64,000 nt of DNA from Paracidovorax avenae (GTDB lineage: Bacteria > Pseudomonadota > Gammaproteobacteria > Burkholderiales > Burkholderiaceae_C). A program made the position numbers and the translations under genes. This document shows, piece by piece, positions 46,649-54,877 of this stretch; position 1 is the stretch's first letter, and every line of letters begins with the position of its first letter. A model generated the notes under the pieces. It saw only the letters and a list, made by a program, of their open reading frames with translations. It did no database searches and was not told the DNA's origin. The stretch lies in the NCBI RefSeq assembly GCF_040892545.1, contig NZ_CP156079.1:4065501-4129500 (forward strand). The letters run 5' to 3'.

Positions 46649-47710
46649 ATGAATGCTCTTGCCATGACCCGCCGCGCCGCGGCCCTTGCCCTGACCGCCT
46701 GCCTGGCCGCCTGCGGAGGCGGCGGCGGCGGCGGAGACGTCTTTGGAGGCGGCGGAAATGGCGGCGGCGGAGGCGTGGACGGTGGTGGCAATGGTGGCGG
46801 CGGTGGAAACGGCGGCGGGGGCGGCAATGGCGGTGGCGGCACCACGCCTCCCCCCCTGGTCACCGGCCAGTACATCGCCCAGCCCGCAGCCTCCGGCGCT
46901 GCGCTGCTGGCCGCCATGAACGATCAGGGCTCGCGCGGCTATGCCTACCTGTCGGCCATGGTGACGGGCAGCGCGCAGAACGACTTCTATGTGACCGACA
47001 CCGCGCACGGCAGCTCGCGGCTGACCTATGAAACGGTGGCGCAGGCCGACTCGGGCGATGGGCTGGTGGCCCAGCTCAACCAGCAGGGCGCACGCGGCTT
47101 CGCCTTCAAGGGGCCCTACATGTCCGGCGACGGCCCGGGCATCAGCCTGCTCACGGTGCGCGACGCGGCGCGCGGCGCCACCTATTCCTACGAGCGGCAG
47201 GCCATCTCCGGCAGCCTGGGCAGCGATGCCTTCCAGGCCCAGTTGAACGCCGAGGGCGCACGGGGCTACCGGCTGGTCGGCCCGATCGGCGCGGGCCAGG
47301 ACAGCTTCAACCTCTACGCCAAGGACTCCAGCGCCACCACCTATTCCTACACCGTGATCCCCGTGTCCGGCTCCGGCGGCATGGCCAGCGGCGACGCGTT
47401 GCGCCAGCGGCTGAACGAACAGGGCGCGCAGGGTGGGTTCTACCTGGGCGCGTTCTCGCTGCAGGGTGGCGCCATCGGGCAGGTCTTCGAGAAGAGCTCG
47501 GCGCAGAGCGGCGCCGTCGAATACGACCTGAGCGCGGTCAGCCTGCAGCAGACGGCGGACCAGAAGCTGGCCGCGATGAACCAGCGTGCCGCGCAAGGCT
47601 TCTTCTTCGTGAGCGACCTCTCGACCGACGACAGCAGCACCTACACCCTCTCGGCGCGCAACGCGGCCAGCCTGCGCAGTCCGCTGGTCGGCGTCGCCTT
47701 CCCGAATTGA
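46649..47710 (+). CDS. lipoprotein with Gly/Asn-rich linker and five ~55-residue repeats
   Basis: 353 residues from the ATG at 46649 (AAGGA 5 bases upstream). Lipobox LAAC with Cys22, then a 42-residue Gly/Asn tract, then five repeats beginning near residues 84, 138, 194, 249 and 305. Each opens with a helix such as AQLNQQGARGFAF, AQLNAEGARGYRLVG or QRLNEQGAQGGFYLG and continues with beta strands. The lipid anchor and flexible stalk should hold the repeat array away from the membrane. I recognise no named family; function unknown. Confidence 0.8.
   Translation: MNALAMTRRAAALALTACLAACGGGGGGGDVFGGGGNGGGGGVDGGGNGGGGGNGGGGGNGGGGTTPPPLVTGQYIAQPAASGAALLAAMNDQGSRGYAYLSAMVTGSAQNDFYVTDTAHGSSRLTYETVAQADSGDGLVAQLNQQGARGFAFKGPYMSGDGPGISLLTVRDAARGATYSYERQAISGSLGSDAFQAQLNAEGARGYRLVGPIGAGQDSFNLYAKDSSATTYSYTVIPVSGSGGMASGDALRQRLNEQGAQGGFYLGAFSLQGGAIGQVFEKSSAQSGAVEYDLSAVSLQQTADQKLAAMNQRAAQGFFFVSDLSTDDSSTYTLSARNAASLRSPLVGVAFPN
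46715..46840 (+). repeat. Gly/Asn low-complexity coding repeat
   Basis: Tandem GGC/GGT/AAT codons encode GGGGNGGGG-type units. Slippage-prone, so its length probably varies between strains. Confidence 0.75.
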
Positions 47711-47726
47711 GGCAACGCTGAACAAA

Positions 47727-47768
47727 CCCTCGCGCGCGGCGCATCTCTGCGCCGCATCGCGGGGGCTT
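47727..47768. terminator. strong hairpin between convergent genes
   Basis: GCGGCGCA-TCTC-TGCGCCGC is a perfect 8-bp stem, extended outside by CCCTCGCG pairing with CGCGGGGG. It lies between the repeat lipoprotein and the VOC gene, suited to stop transcription from both sides although no T run follows. Confidence 0.6.
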
Positions 47769-47786
47769 GTCCACCGCAGACCTTCC

Positions 47787-48197
47787 CTACCCCACCACTC
47801 CATCGGCGACTTCGTTGGCCACTTCGATCAAGTTCTCATCGGGGTCGTAGAAGTAGATCGACCGCAGCCGGGCGCAGGCGCCTGTGGCGTTCACCGGGCC
47901 TTCCACGATGCCCACTCCCACATGGGTCAAATGGGCAATGACTTCGTCGAGCGGGGATGTGGTCAGAAAGCACAGGTCAGCCGATCCGGGAGTTGCATGG
48001 CGTACGTTCGGGTCCACCACCGTACCCACCTCATGCAGATTGATCTTTTGTCGTCCGAAGTGCAGCGCATACCTGCCATGCTTGAACTCCCGAGACTCGA
48101 AGCCGAGAGCCTGCTGGTAGAACGCGATGGTGCGCGGGATGCTCGCGACCGTAAGCACAACATGGTCGAGACCGGTGATCAGGGGCGTTTTGGGCAT
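47787..48197 (-). CDS. VOC family protein (glyoxalase/dioxygenase fold)
   Basis: 136 residues. The start ITGLDHVVLTVASIPRTIAFY, the repeat LGFESREF and the C-terminal IYFYDPDENLIEVANE mark a vicinal oxygen chelate protein with the metal His and Glu. This subgroup includes glyoxalase- and fosfomycin-resistance-like enzymes and many unknowns. Downstream of the quinone reductase-like gene by 35 bases, possibly in one TetR-controlled unit. Confidence 0.82.
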   Translation of the reverse strand: MPKTPLITGLDHVVLTVASIPRTIAFYQQALGFESREFKHGRYALHFGRQKINLHEVGTVVDPNVRHATPGSADLCFLTTSPLDEVIAHLTHVGVGIVEGPVNATGACARLRSIYFYDPDENLIEVANEVADGVVG

Positions 48198-48232
48198 GGC
48201 ACGACTGTATATGCGATGCAGAGCGAAGATGG

Positions 48233-48853
48233 TCAGGGCGAGTTCCTGGGACCGCCACCTGCGCCTTGCGGCGCGAACGCGTTGCGACCCCGTTCACGCG
48301 CCGTGGCGATGTGGGATGCAGCGCTCGCGCTGTCGATGCCATACAGGATCGTGGAAGTGACCACCCTGGCTCCGCAGTAATCGAAGATGCCGTGGTCGAT
48401 CTGGGTGCGCAGCGCCTTGTCGTAGCCGTGCCGCGCATACGTTCCCTCGTCGGCGGCGCCGATCCCGAGCAGGTGGACCGCAAGGCGCCCGAGCCGCTTC
48501 TCGATGGAGCCTTCCGGCGTTTCCAAGTAGGCCCATCCGTTGGAGAAAACCCGGTCGATCCAACCCTTGAGCTGCCCTGGGAACGACCACCAGTAGACCG
48601 GGTAGACCAGCACCAGCGCATCGGACCGGTCGATGCGCTCCTGTTCGCGCTGCACGTCGGGCGGAACGGAGTCCTTCGACAGGAACGCAGCCCGGTCCGC
48701 CGGATTGAATGCGGGCTGGAACCCCTCTGCCGCCAGGTCTGCCAGCTCCGTGGTGTGCTGGCCAGTCTCTTCAACGCCTTGCGCGAACGCGTGCGCGACA
48801 GCGTGGGTGAGCGAACGGGGATCGGGGTGACTGGCGACGATGAGGGCGTGCAT
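48233..48853 (-). CDS. NAD(P)H:quinone oxidoreductase-like flavodoxin-fold protein
   Basis: 206 residues. MHALIVASHPDPRSLTHAVAHAF and the FMN/FAD-binding block LVLVYPVYWWSFPGQLKGWID define the NQO1/KefF (Flavodoxin_2) family. It reduces quinones or related electrophiles by two electrons. Divergent from a TetR regulator across 72 bases. Confidence 0.88.
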   Translation of the reverse strand: MHALIVASHPDPRSLTHAVAHAFAQGVEETGQHTTELADLAAEGFQPAFNPADRAAFLSKDSVPPDVQREQERIDRSDALVLVYPVYWWSFPGQLKGWIDRVFSNGWAYLETPEGSIEKRLGRLAVHLLGIGAADEGTYARHGYDKALRTQIDHGIFDYCGARVVTSTILYGIDSASAASHIATARERGRNAFAPQGAGGGPRNSP

Positions 48854-48878
48854 GGGGCATCCTTGTGTCGGGGTTAAA

Positions 48879-48918
48879 CTACCATTCGTATGTTATCACT
48901 GTAAATTACTTTTGGTAG
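48879..48918. promoter_or_regulatory. possible TetR operator region
   Basis: An AT-rich promoter segment flanked by the inverted half-sites CTACCA and TGGTAG, between the divergent quinone reductase and TetR genes. The 28-base separation is long for one dimer, so these may be the outer halves of two sites. Confidence 0.35.
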
Positions 48919-48925
48919 GTTATCG

Positions 48926-49534
48926 ATGCCAAGCCATCCGATCACGCCGGACACGGGCCGTGCGATCAAGCGGCGCCTGCCCAAGGAAGCCCGGCAGCGC
49001 CAGTTGCTGGATGTCGCGTGGTCCATTGTTCGCAGCGAGGGCAGCGATGCGCTCACGCTGGGCTATCTGGCCGAGCGCGCGGGCGTGACCAAGCCCGTCG
49101 TCTATGACCATTTCGGGACGCGCAACGGTTTGCTGGCCGCGCTCTACGAGGAGTACGACGGCAGGCAACACGCACTGCTGGACGAGGCCCTCGCGGCCTG
49201 CGCCAGGACACTTCCCGCGGTCGCCCAGGTCATCGCCGCGAGCTACGTCGGCTGCGTCATGACCATGGGCCGGGAGATGCCGGGAGTGAGCGCGGCGCTG
49301 ACGGGCTCACCGGAACTGGAGGCCTTGAAGAAGGAGCATGAAACCCTCTTCATGGACAAGTGCCGCCGCGCGCTCGCGCCTTTTGCGAAGAAGCCCCTGA
49401 AGCCGGCAGCCATGCGCGCCATGCTGGGGGTGGCCGAAGCGGTGTCCTTCGCGGCGCTGGAGGGGGAGGTGGACCCGGCGGACGCGCAGAACGAGATCTA
49501 CGACGCGATCGAGCGGATCACGCGCAGGGGTTGA
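48926..49534 (+). CDS. TetR family transcriptional regulator
   Basis: 202 residues. TetR helix-turn-helix at ~22-68 (RQRQLLDVAWSIVRSEGSDA, YLAERAGVTKPVVYDHFGTRNG). The rest is the helical ligand-binding domain. The divergent quinone reductase-like gene and the downstream VOC gene are the likely targets, suggesting a response to quinones or other electrophiles. Confidence 0.9.
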   Translation: MPSHPITPDTGRAIKRRLPKEARQRQLLDVAWSIVRSEGSDALTLGYLAERAGVTKPVVYDHFGTRNGLLAALYEEYDGRQHALLDEALAACARTLPAVAQVIAASYVGCVMTMGREMPGVSAALTGSPELEALKKEHETLFMDKCRRALAPFAKKPLKPAAMRAMLGVAEAVSFAALEGEVDPADAQNEIYDAIERITRRG

Positions 49535-49628
49535 TGCGGGGTTTCCATTCCTGCAACCCACCAGGGGAATCCCGCCTCAACCTGATGGACGTTGCGCTTC
49601 GATCACCGGCGCATAGTGCAGCGACCGC

Positions 49629-49844
49629 CTACCGTCCCCCGGCAGGCGCCTGCTTCATGCGGTCTTCATTGGTCGAGCTGCGCGCGCCCTTGAGGTGCAT
49701 TTCGACATCGGCGCCCTTCGTGCCCACCTGGGCGACGGCATCTTTCAACTGGCTCTCGGTCGTGTCCAGTTCCCGGACCCATCGCGCGACGGAATCGGGA
49801 TCATCGAGGTTCACAAGGTCGGGCTTGCCTGCGGATGACTGCAT
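49629..49844 (-). CDS. DUF3606 small protein
   Basis: 71 residues from the ATG at 49844 (a nine-codon longer start is possible). NLDDPDSVARWVRELDTTES and QLKDAVAQVGTKGADVEMHL match the short DUF3606 family, in which a LDxxxVxxWxxxLgvxxxxLxxAVxxVG core forms a helical hairpin. Function unknown. Confidence 0.75.
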   Translation of the reverse strand: MQSSAGKPDLVNLDDPDSVARWVRELDTTESQLKDAVAQVGTKGADVEMHLKGARSSTNEDRMKQAPAGGR

Positions 49845-49984
49845 ATTCACTCCTGGTCTGGTTGGCGACATAGACGAGACTCAAGAGTAAGTGGCCAGGT
49901 GTATGACCGATGTAGGCCGACGCACCGACGTGGTCTAAGTCTTCCCTACTATCTGGAATAGCTACTGCCCCGTCGAGGAACATC

Positions 49985-50422
49985 ATGGAACGCTGGGAAA
50001 TCATGGAGCGCAGAATTCTTGTTGCCGCAGGCATTGCCCTGATGGCGCTAGCTGTCTGGCTGGTGGTGGATGGGGAAAGGGCCTTCTTCGCAATACTGCT
50101 GGCGCCGATCGTTTTCTGGCTCTTCTGGCAGGCATTCTTTGAAGACAAGCTTGGCTCCGATGAGCCGGCCTCCTGCGCAGAACGGCTCTTGTACGGAACG
50201 CTCATTTGGGCACGGCGCCTGGTCATCGGCGGCATCGCACTGGCCCTTTCATCAGTGGCAGTCATGCTGGCAGTCGATGGCATGACAATCGCAGCGCTTG
50301 TTCCTGCCGGGCTGTCCCTGTTTGCTGGATGGACGGCCATCTTCGGAGCGGGAAAGGAAGCATCCATGGTCGACGACCGTCAAAGGCACCGTGAGCGGCG
50401 AAAGCGCTATCAGAAGCCCTAG
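49985..50422 (+). CDS. small membrane protein of unknown function
   Basis: 145 residues with four likely membrane helices (about 10-28, 34-52, 76-96, 100-120) and a basic tail (RQRHRERRKRYQKP). Starts at ATG 49985; an ATG six codons later is possible. No family recognised, and no operon partner. Confidence 0.65.
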   Translation: MERWEIMERRILVAAGIALMALAVWLVVDGERAFFAILLAPIVFWLFWQAFFEDKLGSDEPASCAERLLYGTLIWARRLVIGGIALALSSVAVMLAVDGMTIAALVPAGLSLFAGWTAIFGAGKEASMVDDRQRHRERRKRYQKP

Positions 50423-50511
50423 TCTTGGCCCTTTGCCGCTCTGGCCACGCCATCGAAAGCCGGCCTGCCTACAGCGTCAAGCCCTACCGGTGCCATGACC
50501 GCATCGTGCCC

Positions 50512-51402
50512 TCACCCTGCCGCCGCCTGCACCTCCAGCCATTCCGCGAATGTCTCCAGGGCCGGGAATGGCGGGCCGTCACGCTTCGAGCACAGGAAGT
50601 AGCCACGCCCGCAGGACACCTCGATGTCGAACGGCATCACCAGCTCGCCGCCCGACAGTTCGCGCTCCACCAGGCACGCCGGCACGACGGCAACCCCCAT
50701 CCCGGCCTTCGCCGCGATGATCAGGTGCATCGTCAGGTCGAACCCCGGCCCGAGCCGCGGCGTGCACGGCACCCCCGCCCTGGCGAACCAGCGCTCCCAA
50801 TTGTCGGGAAAGTTGGTGTGGTGGAGCAAGGTGGCGGCCTGCAGGTCCTGCGGATCGCGGTACCGCTGGCGCAGGCCGGGCGCGCACACCGCGACGAACT
50901 CCCGGCCCAGCAGGTAGCGGGTCCGGACATGCGCGGGCCATCTGCGCTGGGGCCGCTTCACCTCGATCCACAGGTCCACGTCGTCCCGCGTGAAATCCTC
51001 GTCGTGCTTGAACTGGCGCAGTTCGATCTCGATACCCGGGTGGTCCGCCCTGAACGCGGGCATCCTGGGCATGAGCCACTGGATGCCCAGCGTGGGGATC
51101 ACGCTCAGCCGCACGCGTTGCGGCGAAGCCGAGCGCCCCATCGTCTCCGCGGCGGACTCCAGCGCGAGCACATGCCGCTCCGTGAGCTTGCGCAGCTCCG
51201 CCCCTCTCGCCGTCAGGTTGACGCCCGTCGCGTAGCGTTCGAAGAGTCGCTCTCCCTGCAGATGTTCCTCCAGGCGCTGCACTGCGCGGCTCACGGCCGC
51301 GGGCGTCACGCACAGCGCATCGGCTGCGCGGCGGAAGCTGCCGTGCCGGCAGACGGCCAGGAAGGCATGCAGCTCCACCAGCGACGGAGAATGGATCTTC
51401 AT
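50512..51402 (-). CDS. LysR family regulator (GcvA-like)
   Basis: 296 residues. HTH ~5-60 (HAFLAVCRHGSFRRAADALC, VTPAAVSRAVQRLEEHL). The effector domain contains VRLSVIPTLGIQWLMPRMPAF and DVDLWIEVKRP, as in the GcvA-like subgroup. Divergent from the Bug receptor/M20 hydrolase operon 98 bases away, which it probably activates. Confidence 0.9.
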   Translation of the reverse strand: MKIHSPSLVELHAFLAVCRHGSFRRAADALCVTPAAVSRAVQRLEEHLQGERLFERYATGVNLTARGAELRKLTERHVLALESAAETMGRSASPQRVRLSVIPTLGIQWLMPRMPAFRADHPGIEIELRQFKHDEDFTRDDVDLWIEVKRPQRRWPAHVRTRYLLGREFVAVCAPGLRQRYRDPQDLQAATLLHHTNFPDNWERWFARAGVPCTPRLGPGFDLTMHLIIAAKAGMGVAVVPACLVERELSGGELVMPFDIEVSCGRGYFLCSKRDGPPFPALETFAEWLEVQAAAG

Positions 51403-51500
51403 GGCGAGCGATTACACCATGTCAACACCCCGGGCGAATTTGTCGTTTGTCCCCCGTGCCCGGTTTTCTTAACCTCGCGGCTTATTCACCGAGGTACCAC

Positions 51501-52496
51501 ATGCAGATCAAGCGACGCGATTTCATGGGCATGGCAGCAGCAGCGACGGCAGCGGGGAGCATGGCGCCGCTGTCTTCCGCGCATGCGCAGTCCACCTATC
51601 CCCACAAGCCCATCACGCTCGTGGTGCCGTTCGCGCCCGGTGGATCCGTGGACAATTCGGGCCGGCTGATGGCGGACCGCCTGAGCCGCGAACTGGGCGT
51701 GCCGGTCGTCGTGGACAACAAGGGCGGCGCGGGCGGCACGATGGGCTCCGTCTATGTGGCGAGGGCCAGGCCCGACGGCTACACGCTGATCGTGACGTCG
51801 CAGAGCACGCACGTGGTCAACCCGGCCGTCAACGCCAGCCTGCCCTACGACGCGGTGAAAGACTTCGCACCCATCACGCTGATCGACCGGCTCGCCAACG
51901 TGCTGCTGGTGAATGCCGACCTGCCGGTGCGCTCGTTCGCCGACCTGGTGAAGTACGCGCAGGCCCACCCGGGATCGCTGAACTACGCGAGTGCCGGCAC
52001 CGGCTCGGTTTCCCACCTGAGCATGGAGCTCCTGAAGAGCCAGGCGAAGATGCCGATGACGCACATCCCGTACCGCGGCGCCGGTGTCGCGGTGACCGAC
52101 CTCATCGCCGGCCAGGTGCAGGTCACCTGGAACAACCTGTCGTCCAACCTGGCGAACATCCGCGCCGGCAAGCTGCGCGCCCTGGCCGTGGCCTCTCCGC
52201 AGCGGGTGCCGCAGCTTCCCGACGTGCCGACCTTCTCCGAACTGAAGCTGCCGGACCTGAACCTGACGTCCTGGACGGGGCTGGCCGCGCCCGCCAGGAC
52301 TCCGGACTCGATCATCCAGAAGCTCTACCAGACCATGCGGAAGGTGCTGCAGGACCCCGCGACCCGCCGCGTATGGGAGGACAAGGGCATGATGGTGCCG
52401 GAGGATGTGAAGCCGCAGGCCTACCAGGCCGAAATCGCCGAGCGCATCCAGTTCTACCAGCGCATCGCCAAAGCCAACAACATCGTTCTCGAATGA
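51501..52496 (+). CDS. Bug/TctC family solute receptor with Tat signal
   Basis: 331 residues from the ATG at 51501 (GAGG 7 bases upstream). The signal peptide MQIKRRDFMGMAAAATAAGS has a twin-arginine RRDFMG motif, so folding before export is expected. Bug landmarks: YPHKPITLVVPFAPGGSVDN, NKGGAGGTMGSV, HIPYRGAGVAVTDL. Its stop overlaps the M20 hydrolase ATG, so the ligand is probably the hydrolase substrate, an N-acyl amino acid or similar. Confidence 0.9.
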   Translation: MQIKRRDFMGMAAAATAAGSMAPLSSAHAQSTYPHKPITLVVPFAPGGSVDNSGRLMADRLSRELGVPVVVDNKGGAGGTMGSVYVARARPDGYTLIVTSQSTHVVNPAVNASLPYDAVKDFAPITLIDRLANVLLVNADLPVRSFADLVKYAQAHPGSLNYASAGTGSVSHLSMELLKSQAKMPMTHIPYRGAGVAVTDLIAGQVQVTWNNLSSNLANIRAGKLRALAVASPQRVPQLPDVPTFSELKLPDLNLTSWTGLAAPARTPDSIIQKLYQTMRKVLQDPATRRVWEDKGMMVPEDVKPQAYQAEIAERIQFYQRIAKANNIVLE

Positions 52497-53689
52497 CCCG
52501 ATCCCCAGACCCACGCGCCTACACGCGCATCGACCAGCTGCTGCCCTATGAACAGGAACTGGTCGCCGTGCGGCGGCACCTGCACCAGCACCCGGAGCTC
52601 GCGTTCGCGGAGCATGCGACATCCGACTTCATCGCAGGCAAGCTCACCGAGTGGGGATACGAGGTCACCCGGGGCATCGGCGGTACGGGCCTGGTCGGCA
52701 GCCTCCGCCTTGGCGAGGGCACGAAGACGCTCGGCATCCGGGCGGACATGGATGCCCTGCCGATCCAGGAGGCGACGGGCGCTCCGCATGCCAGCTGCAT
52801 CCCCGGGCGGATGCACGCCTGCGGCCACGACGGCCACATGACCATGCTGCTGGGCGCGGCGAAGTACCTGGCCCGGCACCGCAACTTCTCGGGCACGCTG
52901 CACCTGATCTTCCAGCCCGCCGAGGAGCGCGGCTTCGACAGCGGCGGCAAGGCGATGGTCGAGGACGGGCTGTTCGAGCGGTTTCCCTGCGACGCGGTGT
53001 ATGCCATCCACAACCATCCGGGCGCGGCGCCGGGGCGCTTCCTCGTGCGCAAGGGGCCGTTCATGGCGGCAGGCGACCGGGTGTTCATCCAGGTGATCGG
53101 CCTCGGCGGGCACGCGGCCAGGCCGCACCTGGCGGTCGATCCGGTGGTGGCGGCGTCCGCCATCGTCATGGGCCTGCAGACGGTGGTGGCACGCAATGTC
53201 GATCCGTCGGAGCCCGCGGTGGTCACCGTGGGCCGCCTGCGTGCGGGGGACGCGCTGAACGTCATCCCTGCGGAGGCGGAGATCGGCATCAGCGTGCGGT
53301 CGTTCTCGACGGAGGTGCGCGCGCTGCTCAGGGAACGCATCACCGCGCTCGTCACGGGCACGGCAGAGGCGCACGGGTGCCGGGCGGAAATCGATTATGT
53401 CGAAGGCTACCCGGTGGTCGAAAACGATGCCGGGGCCGTCGATCTCGCCGCGCAGGTGGCCACGGACCTGGTCGGGCCGGAGGCGGTGGACGCAGAGTTC
53501 CCGCGACTCATGGGCAGCGAGGATTTCGCGTACATGCTGCAGCGCTGCCCGGGCGCGCTCGTGCGCATCGGCAACGGCCCTGCGGAGGGCGGGCGCGGCC
53601 TGCACAACCCCGGGTATGACTTCAACGACGGCATCCTGCCCTATGGGGCGGCCTTCTGGTGCCAGTTGGCGGAGCGGTTCCTGCAATGA
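52493..53689 (+). CDS. M20 family amidohydrolase/aminoacylase
   Basis: 398 residues. Metal and catalytic motifs of the M20D group: RADMDALPIQE, HACGHDGHMTMLLG, FQPAEER, NHPG and the late GSEDFAYML. Such enzymes remove acyl groups from amino acids (hippurate, N-acetylated or indole-conjugated). It starts within the receptor stop codon (ATGA). Substrate not predictable from sequence. Confidence 0.9.
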   Translation: MTRSPDPRAYTRIDQLLPYEQELVAVRRHLHQHPELAFAEHATSDFIAGKLTEWGYEVTRGIGGTGLVGSLRLGEGTKTLGIRADMDALPIQEATGAPHASCIPGRMHACGHDGHMTMLLGAAKYLARHRNFSGTLHLIFQPAEERGFDSGGKAMVEDGLFERFPCDAVYAIHNHPGAAPGRFLVRKGPFMAAGDRVFIQVIGLGGHAARPHLAVDPVVAASAIVMGLQTVVARNVDPSEPAVVTVGRLRAGDALNVIPAEAEIGISVRSFSTEVRALLRERITALVTGTAEAHGCRAEIDYVEGYPVVENDAGAVDLAAQVATDLVGPEAVDAEFPRLMGSEDFAYMLQRCPGALVRIGNGPAEGGRGLHNPGYDFNDGILPYGAAFWCQLAERFLQ

Positions 53690-53722
53690 GCCCGGGCGCC
53701 ATCACGCGCCCGGAGTCCCGGC

Positions 53723-54790
53723 CTACTTCAGCCGCGGCTGCACGATGATCTTCACCGCCGATTCATTGTTGTGGATCAGCGTGTCGAACCCCTTCGCCAC
53801 AAGATCTTCCAGCTGGATGCGCTGGGTAATGAAGGGCTCCAGGTTGATCTTCCCCTGCTCGACGAGTTTGATGGTTTCCTGGTGATCGTTGCAGTAGGCG
53901 ATGGTGCCGCGCACGTCCAGTTCCTTCATCACCACGCTGTGCACATTGATGGTGGCCGGATGGCTCCAGATGGAAACGATCACCACCACGCCCGTGGGCC
54001 TGGTCACGGCCACGAGGGTGTCGAGCACCTTGTTGACGCTGGAGCATTCGAACGCCACGTCCACGCCCTTGTCGCCGGTGAGCCTCATCACCTCGGCCGT
54101 CACATCCACTTCGGAGGGGTCCAGGATGTGATCGGCCACGCCGGATTCGCGGGCCTTCTGCTTGCGCTTGGCGCTCAGCTCGGTGACGATGACCTTGAGC
54201 CCCTTGGCCTTCAGGATGGCTGACAGCAGCAGGCCGATGGGGCCCGCGCCGCCGACCAGCGCCACGTCGCCCGCCTGGGCGCCGCTGCGGGTGTAGGCGT
54301 GGTGGCCCACGGACAGCGGCTCGATCAATGCGGCCTGGTCCAGTGGAATGGCGTCGGAGATCGGGTGCACCCAGCGGCGCTTGACGGCAATCCGCTCGGA
54401 GAGCCCGCCCCCACGGCCCCCCAGGCCGATGAAGTTCATGTTCTTGGACAGGTGGTAGTTGTCGCCCGGCCCCGTGGGCACGTCGTCGGCCACGATGTAG
54501 GGCTCCACCACGACGTGCTGGCCGACTTCGATGTCATCGACGCCCTCGCCCACGGCATAGACCACGCCGGAGAATTCATGCCCCATGGTGATGGGTGCGG
54601 ACTCGCCCGAGATGGGATGCGGGTGGCCGCAGGGCGGGATGAAGATCGGCCCTTCCATGAACTCGTGCAGGTCGGTGCCGCAGATGCCGCACCAGGCCAC
54701 GTCGATGCCGACGGTGCCGGGCTCCACCACGGGTTCGGGAATGTCTTCGATACGGATATCGCCACGGTTGTGGAAACGTGCTGCTTTCAT
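53723..54790 (-). CDS. zinc-dependent alcohol dehydrogenase, 2,3-butanediol dehydrogenase-like
   Basis: 355 residues. Catalytic zinc motifs CGICGTDLHEF and GHEFSGVV, NAD-binding VGGAGPIGLLLSA. The insertion GPIFIPPCGHPHPISGESAP and EPYIVADD are typical of (R,R)-butanediol dehydrogenase and its relatives, which interconvert vicinal diols and hydroxyketones. It follows the flavin monooxygenase by 87 bases under the same sigma-54 promoter. Confidence 0.88.
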   Translation of the reverse strand: MKAARFHNRGDIRIEDIPEPVVEPGTVGIDVAWCGICGTDLHEFMEGPIFIPPCGHPHPISGESAPITMGHEFSGVVYAVGEGVDDIEVGQHVVVEPYIVADDVPTGPGDNYHLSKNMNFIGLGGRGGGLSERIAVKRRWVHPISDAIPLDQAALIEPLSVGHHAYTRSGAQAGDVALVGGAGPIGLLLSAILKAKGLKVIVTELSAKRKQKARESGVADHILDPSEVDVTAEVMRLTGDKGVDVAFECSSVNKVLDTLVAVTRPTGVVVIVSIWSHPATINVHSVVMKELDVRGTIAYCNDHQETIKLVEQGKINLEPFITQRIQLEDLVAKGFDTLIHNNESAVKIIVQPRLK

Positions 54791-54877
54791 GATTCGACTT
54801 TCTGTTCTGTGAGGTTGGATCGGTGGGACGGCCCCCTGCCGCCCATCTTGATTCCGCGGGCGCCATCGGCCCTTGCT

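Noticed and set aside
46715..46840. Regular GGC-rich repeat considered as CRISPR-like array
   Set aside because: It is an in-frame Gly/Asn codon repeat in a lipoprotein gene, without spacers. No CRISPR array was seen in the window.
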